From: an uncultured Eggerthellaceae bacterium
Lineage (GTDB): Bacteria > Actinomycetota > Coriobacteriia > Coriobacteriales > Eggerthellaceae
Direction: 5' to 3'
DNA length: 40,494 bases
Assembly (NCBI GenBank): GCA_946618265.1
Contig: CAMOLA010000013.1
Location: 1 to 40,494 of the forward strand
Part shown: piece after piece, positions 24,034 to 31,404 of the stretch
Position numbering within the stretch: the stretch's first letter is position 1
Layout of the letters: every line of letters begins with the position of its first letter
Program-made: the position numbers and the translations under genes
The notes under the pieces: model-generated
The model's input: only the letters and a program-made list of their open reading frames with translations
Database searches by the model: none
What the model was told of the DNA's origin: nothing

Positions 24034-25902
24034 TCATCTGCCCCAAACGGTTGCCTCGAGCGGGCGCAGCTTGCCGGGTTCGGCGTCGCCCAGGCTTCCG
24101 GCGAGCAGCTCGAGCCCTTCGACGAGCGCGGGGTCGTAGGCCACGTCCCCGTCGGTCCAGTTCACGATCGTGACCGACCGCGCGTCGCCGAGGTCGCGCC
24201 GGAATGCGAAGATCTGCTCCGAATCACCCAAGAGCTCTTCCCACATGCCTCCGACTAACTCTTCCCGCGAGCGGCGCAGGTCCGCGAGCTTTCTATACCA
24301 CGCGAGCACCGAATGCTCGTCCGCCTCTTCGACCTGCACGTTCTGGTCCTTGAAATCATCGTGGACGGGTAGCCATGGATCGCCCTTCGTGAAGCCGGCA
24401 TGCGCGTCCCCGCTCCACTGCATGGGAGTGCGGGCGTTGTCGCGGCTGAAACGCTGTACGCAAGCGAGCGCCTCTTCTTCGGTCAGACCATTAAGGAGCG
24501 CTTCTTTGTACTGATTGTGGCTCGAGACGTCGTCGTACTCGTCGATGGAATCGAATGCCGCGTTGGCCAACCCGAGCTCCTCGCCCTGATAGACAAACGG
24601 CGTGCCGCGCATGGTCAAGAGCACCGCTGCGAGCACCTTGGCCGCCGCCTCGTGATCCGCGTTCGCGGGGAAGAAGTTCGAAACGCTACGCGGCTGGTCG
24701 TGGTTCTCCCAGAACATCGGGTACCAACCGTTTTCGGCGGTGCTTTCCTGGCTCTCCTTGATGGCATTCTTGATCTCGGAGAGCTTCCAATCCTTCCGCA
24801 CGTACCATTTCTCGCTCGCGTCCATGGGCACGTGCATGACGCTGAACTCGAATATCATGTCGAAGACGCCCTCGTCCCCCACCCAGTCGCGCAGCTGGTC
24901 AGCTGGCACGCCGTTGGCTTCGCCCACGCAGAAGATATCGTGGCCGTCGCGCACGTTTCGCTTGAATTCTTGGAGGAAATTGAGGATTCCTTCCGTGTTG
25001 GCCGTGGCATCGTGAATCGGCGACAGTCCCTGGACGTCGGGCTTGTCGCCGTCTGGCAGACCCGCGGGCTTCTTGATGTAGGTCACGGCGTCGATGCGGA
25101 AGCCCCCTACGCCCTTGTCCAGCCAGAAGTTGGCTATGTCGTAAAGGGCGGTGCGCACGTCGGCGTTTTCCCAGTTGAGGTCCGGCTGGTACGTGCCGAA
25201 CGTGTGCAGGTACCACTGGTCGCGCGTATCGTCCCAGCTCCACGCGCTGCCCCCGAAGATCGACTTCCAATTATTCGGAGGGGTCCCGCCTTCGTCGGGA
25301 GAGCCGGGCGTCTTTCCGTCGCGCCAGATGTACCAATCGGCCTTGGCGTTGTCGCGCGAGCTCCTGGACTCCTCGAACCAGGCGCACTCCGCGGACGTGT
25401 GGTTGAACACGAGGTCCATGACAATCTTGATGCCGCGCGCGTCCGCTTCGGCGATGAGCTCTTCCATGTCCTCCATCGTGCCGAACTTCGGCCATATGGC
25501 CTTGTAGTCCGCCACGTCGTAGCCGTTGTCCTTCTGCGGGGAATCGTATACGGGCGTCAGCCATAGCGCGCCCACGCCGAGCGATGCCAGGTAGTCGAGG
25601 CGCGAGGTGATGCCCTTAAGCGTGCCCACGCCCGACGCGCCCGAGTCCTGGAAGCTTTTGGGATAGCATTCGTAGGCGATGGTCTTCTGCCACCAGGCCA
25701 TATCGTCGGTCTTGGCGGAGTCGCTGCCCTGCGAGGCGCCGCCGCCCTGCGTCGCGCTGCTGCTTTGCTGAGTCCCTCCAGCGCAGCCCACCATGCCGAA
25801 AACGGCGGTTCCGGCCGCGGTTATGGCGGCCAGCCTCACGAATTGCCGCCGCGTAATCGCGCTCGACTTGCAAGCCGATCCCACATGTTCTATCCCTGCC
25901 AC
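24034..25902 (-). CDS. Tat-exported GH13 alpha-glucosidase lipoprotein
   Basis: 622 residues. The N-terminus has a twin-arginine motif (RRQFVRL, 18-24), a hydrophobic stretch and a lipobox ending VGC (Cys40), then a Ser/Gly/Gln linker. The (beta/alpha)8 amylase domain carries DLVFNHTS, the nucleophile Asp271 in GGFRIDAVTYI, the acid Glu328 in FCVGEAN and Asp402 in ENHDQPR. The set fits GH13 oligo-1,6-glucosidase/alpha-glucosidase/trehalose-type enzymes. Such enzymes are normally cytoplasmic; here folding before export and lipid anchoring to the outer membrane face are predicted. It would release glucose from short alpha-glucosides outside the cell. No sugar transporter is adjacent. Confidence 0.88.
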   Translation of the reverse strand: MAGIEHVGSACKSSAITRRQFVRLAAITAAGTAVFGMVGCAGGTQQSSSATQGGGASQGSDSAKTDDMAWWQKTIAYECYPKSFQDSGASGVGTLKGITSRLDYLASLGVGALWLTPVYDSPQKDNGYDVADYKAIWPKFGTMEDMEELIAEADARGIKIVMDLVFNHTSAECAWFEESRSSRDNAKADWYIWRDGKTPGSPDEGGTPPNNWKSIFGGSAWSWDDTRDQWYLHTFGTYQPDLNWENADVRTALYDIANFWLDKGVGGFRIDAVTYIKKPAGLPDGDKPDVQGLSPIHDATANTEGILNFLQEFKRNVRDGHDIFCVGEANGVPADQLRDWVGDEGVFDMIFEFSVMHVPMDASEKWYVRKDWKLSEIKNAIKESQESTAENGWYPMFWENHDQPRSVSNFFPANADHEAAAKVLAAVLLTMRGTPFVYQGEELGLANAAFDSIDEYDDVSSHNQYKEALLNGLTEEEALACVQRFSRDNARTPMQWSGDAHAGFTKGDPWLPVHDDFKDQNVQVEEADEHSVLAWYRKLADLRRSREELVGGMWEELLGDSEQIFAFRRDLGDARSVTIVNWTDGDVAYDPALVEGLELLAGSLGDAEPGKLRPLEATVWGR

Positions 25903-26036
25903 GTAGTAGCTCCCTCCGACCTCGCTCTATCACACGGAGCTTCTATTGTATCGCCACCTATGCGCGTCAAGAGGATGGTCTCTCAACACGTTGGGCATCA
26001 AGGGTTCACACGGCTATCACGATCGTACACCCAAAA

Positions 26037-26066
26037 GGAAGCAAAGGGGCAGTCCCCTTTGCTTCC
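26037..26066. repeat. Palindrome with GGGG-CAGT-CCCC core
   Basis: Arms GGAAGCAAAGGGG and CCCCTTTGCTTCC around a CAGT centre. It has no sequence match to the other families outside the core. Followed by CCCCCTGTTCAC, similar to Family D ends. Confidence 0.82.
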
Positions 26067-26128
26067 ACCCCCTGTTCACAAAGACGCGCTGTGCCTTATT
26101 AGTAGTCAGATGCGATTTCGCGCGCATG

Positions 26129-26157
26129 AGACCGAAAGGGAGTCTCCCCTTCGGTCA
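26129..26157. repeat. Family A hairpin, single, copy 4
   Basis: GACCGAAAGGGAGTCTCCC followed by CTTCGGTC forms a slightly imperfect version of the Family A stem, without the second hairpin. Confidence 0.8.
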
Positions 26158-26306
26158 GCTCCGAGACGGAAGCGACAAAGGGAACGCGCCCTTCCTTTCG
26201 ATGGGTACGACAGCCGCTCGAGATTTGCGATATCGCGCCAACAGAATCAGTCAGCCCCGCCATCCGAGACACGATCGCGGACAACATCCCTCGTCGTTGC
26301 GACTCT

Positions 26307-26951
26307 TTACGCGCGGCTTGCCGCACTCAGGTCGGAGGCGCGATAAGCAGCGTAGCCTTCGTAGGCGTAGCTGGCATCGATGCCCTTCATGAACATCTCG
26401 CGATCGTCTATCGCTTCGGCAAGCGCGGAATTCAGAAGCGCCTTTATCTCCAGGTCGCGTACTGGGCTGCGCTCCATTGCCAGCAGGTAGTCTTCCCGAT
26501 CGACCTCCGACCAGTCGACCGCCCGCCCGAACGCGGCCTTCAGCATGGCGTCAAGCCATATCCGCATCGCCCGGCCGTTGCCTTCGCGGAAGGGATGCGC
26601 AACGTTCATCTCGACGTATTTCTCGATGATCTCGTCGAACGTGGACTGCGGCATTGCCTCGATTCGCGCTATCGCATCTGCCAGATACAGGACCGGTGCG
26701 AAGCGGAAACCGCCCTTCGCGATGTCGACGTCGCGCATTTTGCCGGCAAAATCGTAAACAGCCGCAAACAGATGCCCGTGAATCTTGGCGAGCGAATCAT
26801 ATGTGCCAGGTGCGAGCACATCGAGCATGCCGCTGTCAAATAGCTCCACCGCGGCAAGCTTGCTCAAATGCTCCTCGACTTGCGCCAGCTCAGCGCTATT
26901 CCCGATTCCCAGTTTATTCGCCAGAACCACGTTCTTCCTCCGTAGCGCCAT
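26307..26951 (-). CDS. Fic-domain protein (probable nucleotidyltransferase)
   Basis: 214 residues. The catalytic loop HPFREGNGR (119-127) matches HPFxxGNGR exactly, so AMP transfer to a protein is expected. The domain is preceded by helices with IHGHLFAAVYDFAGKMRDVDI, the usual lead-in of this class. I do not see a clear inhibitory (S/T)xxxE(G/N) motif in the protein or an obvious antitoxin gene next to it; the nearest SALAEA at the C-terminus lacks the final Gly/Asn. A TATAAT box lies about 25 nt upstream and no ribosome-binding site is evident. The gene stands alone between a Family A hairpin and a Family D element. Confidence 0.88.
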   Translation of the reverse strand: MALRRKNVVLANKLGIGNSAELAQVEEHLSKLAAVELFDSGMLDVLAPGTYDSLAKIHGHLFAAVYDFAGKMRDVDIAKGGFRFAPVLYLADAIARIEAMPQSTFDEIIEKYVEMNVAHPFREGNGRAMRIWLDAMLKAAFGRAVDWSEVDREDYLLAMERSPVRDLEIKALLNSALAEAIDDREMFMKGIDASYAYEGYAAYRASDLSAASRA

Positions 26952-27020
26952 TTCGATAAAAGTTGTTTGATTACATTATAAAGCCACGTCGAACTGCCTG
27001 TATCTGATACTTGCCAATTC

Positions 27021-27107
27021 GACAGGGGACGTGCTCCTGTTCAAGCGCTCATATCATCCAGCGACCGTTGCAGCTTCGGTGCATGAACAGGAACACGTCC
27101 CCTGCTC
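27021..27107. repeat. Family D inverted repeat, copy 2
   Basis: The left arm GACAGGGGACGTGCTCCTG and the right arm CAGGAACACGTCCCCTGCTC are inverted copies, separated by about 40 nt of unique interior that ends in TTCGGTGCA. It lies between the Fic gene and the toxin-antitoxin promoter. Confidence 0.8.
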
Positions 27108-27121
27108 ATCCGAGTTGAAGC

Positions 27122-27150
27122 TTGACGAAACGTATACTACAGTATACACT
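27122..27150 (+). promoter_or_regulatory. Promoter and palindromic operator of the HigB/HigA-type pair
   Basis: TTGACG and TACACT are spaced by 17 nt. Overlapping the -10 region is the palindrome GTATACT-AC-AGTATAC (27132-27147), 7 nt before the start region. This is the typical position for autorepression by the antitoxin. Confidence 0.6.
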
Positions 27151-27156
27151 TCAAAC

Positions 27157-27453
27157 ATGATCGAGATCCGGCGAACAGATGAATTTGCCAAGTGGCTGAA
27201 ACGCCTGAAGGACACTGACGCCAAGTCTCGGATTAACTTGCGCATTAGGAGGATTGCGCTAACTGGGAACCTCGACGACTACAAGCCCGTGGGAGACGGC
27301 ATCTGCGAACTTCGAATTGGTTACGGGCCGGGTTACAGACTGTATTTCGCGCAACGCGGGAAGGAAATCGTGCTGCTGCTCGCCGTTGGCGACAAATCCT
27401 CCCAGCAGCGAGACATCAAGAAAGCCAAAGAGCTTAACGAACAATACGAATGA
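27157..27453 (+). CDS. HigB-type RelE-superfamily toxin (addiction-module killer protein)
   Basis: 98 residues, resembling the short Gp49-like/HigB addiction toxins: IEIRRTDEFAKWLKRL at the start, then YGPGYRLYFAQRGKEIVLLLAVGDKSSQQRDI near the end. Toxins of this class cleave mRNA on the ribosome. Upstream frame sequence to 27031 covers a repeat and is not coding, so I start at the ATG at 27157. It is the first gene of the pair, as usual for HigBA. The gene order and overlap with the antitoxin gene (GAATGAGG, with an ATG inside the toxin stop) support co-expression. Confidence 0.88.
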   Translation: MIEIRRTDEFAKWLKRLKDTDAKSRINLRIRRIALTGNLDDYKPVGDGICELRIGYGPGYRLYFAQRGKEIVLLLAVGDKSSQQRDIKKAKELNEQYE

Positions 27454-27467
27454 GGGCAGGTAATGAG

Positions 27468-27752
27468 ATGAAAAAAGCGATGACATACGACGCGGCCGAG
27501 TTCCTCGAGACAGACGAGGACATCGTCGCCTACCTTAACGCAGCCCTTGAAGACGGCGATCCCGCGCTTGTTTCCGCCGCTCTCGGCGACATTGCCCGAG
27601 CGCGCGGCATGACGCAGCTCGCGAAAGACACCGGCATCACCCGCGATGGCCTTTACAAGGCCCTTTCGCCAACTGGCAATCCCTCCTTCAGCACGGTTCA
27701 GAAGGTCGTGAACGCGCTGGGTTACAAGCTTGGCGTTGCGCTCCCTGCCTAG
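27468..27752 (+). CDS. HigA-type antitoxin with Xre-like helix-turn-helix
   Basis: 94 residues. An acidic N-terminus (AEFLETDEDIVAYLNAALED) is followed by a helix-turn-helix, TQLAKDTGITRDGLYKALSP, and FSTVQKVVNALGYKLGV. This matches antidote proteins of the HigA/HI1420 type. It should bind the toxin and repress the pair at the GTATAC palindrome. An in-frame start at 27450 overlaps the toxin stop, but AGGT 8 nt before the ATG at 27468 makes that one more likely. Confidence 0.87.
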   Translation: MKKAMTYDAAEFLETDEDIVAYLNAALEDGDPALVSAALGDIARARGMTQLAKDTGITRDGLYKALSPTGNPSFSTVQKVVNALGYKLGVALPA

Positions 27753-27853
27753 CATGAACAGACGTCAAGGATCGATTCTCCCATTGACAAAGACGCCGTA
27801 CGACGCTCGTCCAGAACCGTCGATTCCGCGCATCGGGGCCGCGCGCATCCGCT

Positions 27854-27920
27854 GAAACGCGTCCGGAACCGTCGATCCGATGCGCAGCCCGCATGGGATT
27901 CGCGGTTCCGGACGCGTTTC
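27854..27920. repeat. Long stable hairpin with perfect 16-bp arms
   Basis: GAAACGCGTCCGGAAC (27854-27869) is repeated as its exact reverse complement at 27905-27920. The stem extends to 18 bp inward, and a smaller hairpin (GATCCGATGCG with CGCATGGGATTC) occupies the loop. A partial second copy of GAACCGTCGAT-TCCG lies at about 27811. It has no T-run, so it is not a simple terminator. It could be a structured RNA, a cruciform or the end of a mobile element. Confidence 0.7.
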
Positions 27921-27923
27921 CGA

Positions 27924-27954
27924 CTGACCGAAAGGGAGTCTCCCTTTCGGTCAG
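27924..27954. repeat. Family A hairpin, single, copy 5
   Basis: A perfect palindromic stem CTGACCGAAAGGGAG / CTCCCTTTCGGTCAG, placed 4 nt after the long hairpin. Confidence 0.85.
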
Positions 27955-27962
27955 TTCCGAAC

Positions 27963-28005
27963 GTGAACAGGAACACGTCACCTGTTCATTCGCCCCCTGT
28001 TCATT
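27963..28005. repeat. Family D element, copy 3 (partial)
   Basis: GTGAACAGGAACACGTCACC followed by TGTTCATTCGCCCCCTGTTC. The two halves contain two TGTTCA ends but only one full arm, so it may be a decayed or short version of the palindrome. Confidence 0.65.
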
Positions 28006-28009
28006 CTCG

Positions 28010-29071
28010 TCAGCCGACTTTCACCTTCTTGCCGCAATTCTTCTTCGAAAAGACCTTCTTGTATTTCTTCACGAACTTTTTGTTCGCCTTCTTGCCACCT
28101 ACTTTGACCTTGACCTTTTTGACCTTCGAGTTCGCTAGACAGCCCTTCACCGACTTCTTTGTGAGCTTCTTGGACTTGACGACGATCTTCTTGATGGCGG
28201 TGCTCGCAAACGCGCCCTTGGCAATCTTCTTCACGCGCTTTCCGATTGTAATGGAGGTCACGCCGAGCTCAGAGGCTGCCACGACCTGATCGGCCGTTAT
28301 CTTGGCGGTGTTTATGGAAACGGCAACATCAAGCCCGCGTATTCCGGGGCTGGGTGGAGAAGAGCTCTGGAACCCGTAGTCCGGAGTCGAGCTCTCGGCG
28401 TTGCCCTCGCCGCCCTGCCCAGAATCCGGCCCATCGCTTGACGCGTTCCCCGAGACTATAGCCAGGTACTCGTCATCGCTCATGGAGAAGACGACCTGGC
28501 GCGTATACCACATACCTTCCTCGACTCCTTTGTAGCCGCCGCTGAACGTCGCGATGGTGATCGGCTCGTTCAGCGCGGAAATCGGCAGCGCAAAAAAGTG
28601 CGGGGTATAACCTGCGTCCGGATCGCCCGCGACGTAAGCCGAGGCATCGTCGCCGTCCTCGTTAGTGACGGCAGCCGCGTCCTCGGCGGTGCCGATATAG
28701 ATATGCGTATACGGATTAGACAAGTAGAACCGTGCCGTGATGATGCCGTTTTCGACGGAGATGGTTGCCCGTTCCTTGCTCTTTCGCGCTCCGGCAGCGC
28801 TTGGGTCGGCGTACATAACGCACATGGCCGAGGATGTCCGGGCCCTCACCTCGTAATCTCCATCGGGAAGCTGGGCGCCGTCGATAGGCGAACCAAACGT
28901 CCCAAGCTCCTGAGTTGCAGCATATGATTCCGCGCATTCGTTATACCAGGCAAATGCCCGAGCAGGAAGCAACGCTGCGCATAACGCAACTGCAAGCGTT
29001 GCCGCCAACAGCAGCATTATCCGCATCGTCGCCCTGAAAAAGCATGTGCTATCGCCCCGACAACCAAACAT
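28010..29071 (-). CDS. Secreted protein with lysine-rich LRR-like C-terminal domain, function unknown
   Basis: 353 residues. Signal peptide about 1-40 (hydrophobic stretch ending PARAFA). The first domain, about 45-210, resembles a secreted Ig-like module found in gut Firmicutes and Coriobacteria (DGDYEVRARTSSAMC, then ISVENGIITARFYL, then IYIGTAEDA, with EGMWYTRQVVFS at the end). A Gly/Ser/Pro linker follows. The last 85 residues are about 40 percent lysine, with LRR-type units such as SITIGKRVKKIAKGAF and KKSVKGCLANSKVKKVKV. Such basic tails may bind teichoic acid or nucleic acid at the surface. I could not assign a ligand. The ATG at 29071 has AGGGGG upstream. Confidence 0.75.
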   Translation of the reverse strand: MFGCRGDSTCFFRATMRIMLLLAATLAVALCAALLPARAFAWYNECAESYAATQELGTFGSPIDGAQLPDGDYEVRARTSSAMCVMYADPSAAGARKSKERATISVENGIITARFYLSNPYTHIYIGTAEDAAAVTNEDGDDASAYVAGDPDAGYTPHFFALPISALNEPITIATFSGGYKGVEEGMWYTRQVVFSMSDDEYLAIVSGNASSDGPDSGQGGEGNAESSTPDYGFQSSSPPSPGIRGLDVAVSINTAKITADQVVAASELGVTSITIGKRVKKIAKGAFASTAIKKIVVKSKKLTKKSVKGCLANSKVKKVKVKVGGKKANKKFVKKYKKVFSKKNCGKKVKVG

Positions 29072-29249
29072 GGCACCCCCTTCGCTGAGAGCTGAACGCC
29101 CCGTTCGCCCTCACGTAACACCTTGCCTCGACGTGCGCCGAAGCCATTCAACACCGCCCCTCCTTTCGCGGAGCCATGTTGCCATTGCCACGTAATCTTT
29201 GGTGATAAATTATAACCAAACAACGTGACGAAATAATACAAATGGTGTT

Positions 29250-29294
29250 TGAACAGACGATATGCCCATCACAAGACGGGCATATCGTCTGTTC
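29250..29294. terminator. Hairpin at the 3' end of the DUF262-DUF1524 gene
   Basis: GAACAGACGATATGCCC and GGGCATATCGTCTGTTC are a perfect 17-bp inverted repeat with an 11-nt loop, overlapping the stop of the minus-strand gene (29293-29295). There is no T-run. It reads like the other palindromes but shares only the GAACAG/CTGTTC ends with Family D. Confidence 0.55.
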
Positions 29295-31404
29295 ATTCCT
29301 TTCGAAGCAACAGCCTGACCATCGCAGCTTGATGCCGCTCGATGTCGTCGTAAGTCCACTCCTCGCCCGATGCGCGAACCCCTTCGTTGTCCTTGCACGC
29401 CCGCATCATGACCAGGAACTTGAGCGAAGCCACGCTCACGCGATTCACCTTCCCCGACGAATCCAGGTAGTGGTCGAGCTTGACCTTTGGCGACCAATCG
29501 GATCCCGAACTGTTCGTGTCGTGGCCGATCATGGCGAAATTGCCCAGGCAGTTGATCTGGGCCACGGTCGGCCCGCTGGCATCCGCATTGCGCGCCTGGA
29601 GCGCCTGGGGATAGTAATGCTCCAGGCTGCGGCGCGTGCGCGAGAAGTAGAAGTCCTTGAACGCGTCGAGCCCGAAATCGCTACATCCGAGCTTTGCGAA
29701 GAACGCCCTCCTGGAAGCCGCGTTCTCGGCCGTTCCGCGCACGTCGTCGAAGTATTTCGCCCACAGCAGGTAATCGAGGTAATTGAACACGAACAGCGGG
29801 ATGCCACGGGTCGCATTTCGTCCATCGCCAAGGCGCGCCTGGATCTCTTCGCGGTCGAACTCCCCGCAGCCTTCGACCGCCGCCCGTAGGTTCCGCATCC
29901 GATACACAACCCCATCAAACTCGACAACGCGCTCGAGCACCGCAGCGTCGAAACTGCCCGGCTTGGGCGTGTTCTTGTCGTTGAGGCCGTCCGCGGGCCC
30001 GAGGTACACGCCCCGCAGGTACGTTCGCGCCAAATCGGACAGGAACTGCAGGTAGCCCTTGCGCGGGTTGCTCCTATGCGCATGCAAGTAGAGCATGCAG
30101 TACAGCAAGTAGTTCTTCCTCTGCCGTGCGGTGAACGACACCTCGAGCATCGACAAGAGCTGGACGCATTTCGCCTGGCTGCCTTCGTCGTCTGCATCGA
30201 AAAGGTTCGATGGATAGACCTTGTCGCCGCTCTCGTTAGCGTGCCACTCCCAGCGCTGAAGCTTCCAGGGGTTATCGCCCGGACGCTCGTCGTCAAGCGC
30301 GTGGTGCACGACGTAGTTGTCGAGGAAGAACTTCGACAACAGCAGGTTGTAGCCGAACTCCTTCACGAACTGCGCGTCGGATCTTCCCAGCGCAGCGTTT
30401 GCCGTCAGCGCCGCGTCGAACTGCTTGAGCAGCTCCTTGTCGTCGAGTGCGAAGCCGGCAGGGTCGAAACCCACATCTCCCATCCGCGTGAGCTTCAGCA
30501 CGATGAGCAGGAAGTTGGGGAAATCGATGACAGGCTGGAACCTCGCGCCAGCCCTGGCCCCCGGATACGCAGCGGGACCTTCTGGCTGAACATCCTTCAA
30601 CTCGGCAATCGATTTCGCCCCCGCTCCGATCGAATCGACGGCGGGCAGTTCGTCGAACGACCCCACGATGAACTCGTTCCTCCCCCGCCCGAAGATGGCA
30701 GGCGCTGCGCCTCCGAGCTTCTGCTGGATGTAGCCGTCCATCTCGGAGCAGCGCTCCCAGATCAGGTTGAACTTCGCACGGTCGGCCGCGTCGTCGAGCT
30801 TGCCGAGCAGCATGGCCTTCACGACCTCGTGCTGCTCGAGCTGCTCGCCGCGCGAGTTCATCACCTCGAAGTAATGGTTCAGGTCGATGTCCTTGGGGAC
30901 CCGATAGAAGATTATGCGCACCCGCTCTTTGAAGAACTCGGCGTAGCGCTGACGCTCCGACTCGGAGACGACATCCTCGATCGCCTTGCGGGCGGACTCG
31001 AACCCGCTCGCTATGCCTTCATCGACGCTCGTGACGCCGCCATGATCCGCCATCCCAAGGGCGCCGATGGTATCGGTCGATTTCTTGCGTGAACGGTACG
31101 TCAGCTCGTTTCGGGGAAACTCGCCGAGGGCCCGCAGCGTGAGATAGATCGTCGTCAGCCTCTGCTGTCCGTCGATGACCTCGTAGACGCGCTTCCCCTT
31201 GTGAAAGGTGACGAGCGTGCCGATGTAGTACGCCGACTTCCCCGCCTGGAACGCATCGTAGACGTCCTGCACGAGCGCTGCTATCTCATCCATCCCCCAT
31301 GCGTAATTGCGCTGGTAGATGGGCACTTCGAACACCCGTCGCTCGGCACTGAAGAACAGGTCGCCAATCGAGGCCTCTTTCAACGGGAGATCGCTAGCGC
31401 GCAT
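29293..31404 (-). CDS. DUF262-DUF1524 protein, GmrSD-like restriction enzyme subunit
   Basis: 703 residues. The N-terminal DUF262 domain has IYQRNYAW (29-36) and the DGQQR motif (78-82) within VYEVIDGQQRLTTIYL, the signature of the GmrS/ParB-like nucleotide-hydrolysing fold. The C-terminus carries a DUF1524-like HNH nuclease: LEHYYPQ (594-600), INCLGNFAMIGHDTNSS and KVKLDHY. GmrSD enzymes use NTP hydrolysis to drive cleavage of modified foreign DNA. The long middle region, about 150-590, is helical. The frame extends upstream to 31653 in shadow, but the ATG at 31404 has GGAGG 6 nt away. It overlaps the stop of the other DUF262 gene by 11 nt, indicating coupled expression. Confidence 0.85.
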   Translation of the reverse strand: MRASDLPLKEASIGDLFFSAERRVFEVPIYQRNYAWGMDEIAALVQDVYDAFQAGKSAYYIGTLVTFHKGKRVYEVIDGQQRLTTIYLTLRALGEFPRNELTYRSRKKSTDTIGALGMADHGGVTSVDEGIASGFESARKAIEDVVSESERQRYAEFFKERVRIIFYRVPKDIDLNHYFEVMNSRGEQLEQHEVVKAMLLGKLDDAADRAKFNLIWERCSEMDGYIQQKLGGAAPAIFGRGRNEFIVGSFDELPAVDSIGAGAKSIAELKDVQPEGPAAYPGARAGARFQPVIDFPNFLLIVLKLTRMGDVGFDPAGFALDDKELLKQFDAALTANAALGRSDAQFVKEFGYNLLLSKFFLDNYVVHHALDDERPGDNPWKLQRWEWHANESGDKVYPSNLFDADDEGSQAKCVQLLSMLEVSFTARQRKNYLLYCMLYLHAHRSNPRKGYLQFLSDLARTYLRGVYLGPADGLNDKNTPKPGSFDAAVLERVVEFDGVVYRMRNLRAAVEGCGEFDREEIQARLGDGRNATRGIPLFVFNYLDYLLWAKYFDDVRGTAENAASRRAFFAKLGCSDFGLDAFKDFYFSRTRRSLEHYYPQALQARNADASGPTVAQINCLGNFAMIGHDTNSSGSDWSPKVKLDHYLDSSGKVNRVSVASLKFLVMMRACKDNEGVRASGEEWTYDDIERHQAAMVRLLLRKE

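Larger units (their letters stand above)
25903..26306. other. 404-nt gap with two hairpin elements and a repeat remnant
   Basis: I see no gene here. It contains the hairpin at 26037-26066, a single Family A hairpin at 26129-26157, and, near 26238-26270, a stretch (CAGAATCAGTCAGCCCCGCC) similar to the interior of the Family D element at 33.2 kb. The upstream part should hold the GH13 promoter. Confidence 0.6.

Noticed and set aside
27688..27981. 97-codon minus-strand frame across the hairpins after the toxin-antitoxin pair
   Set aside because: It translates palindromes of Families A and D and has low-complexity sequence; the repeats explain it.
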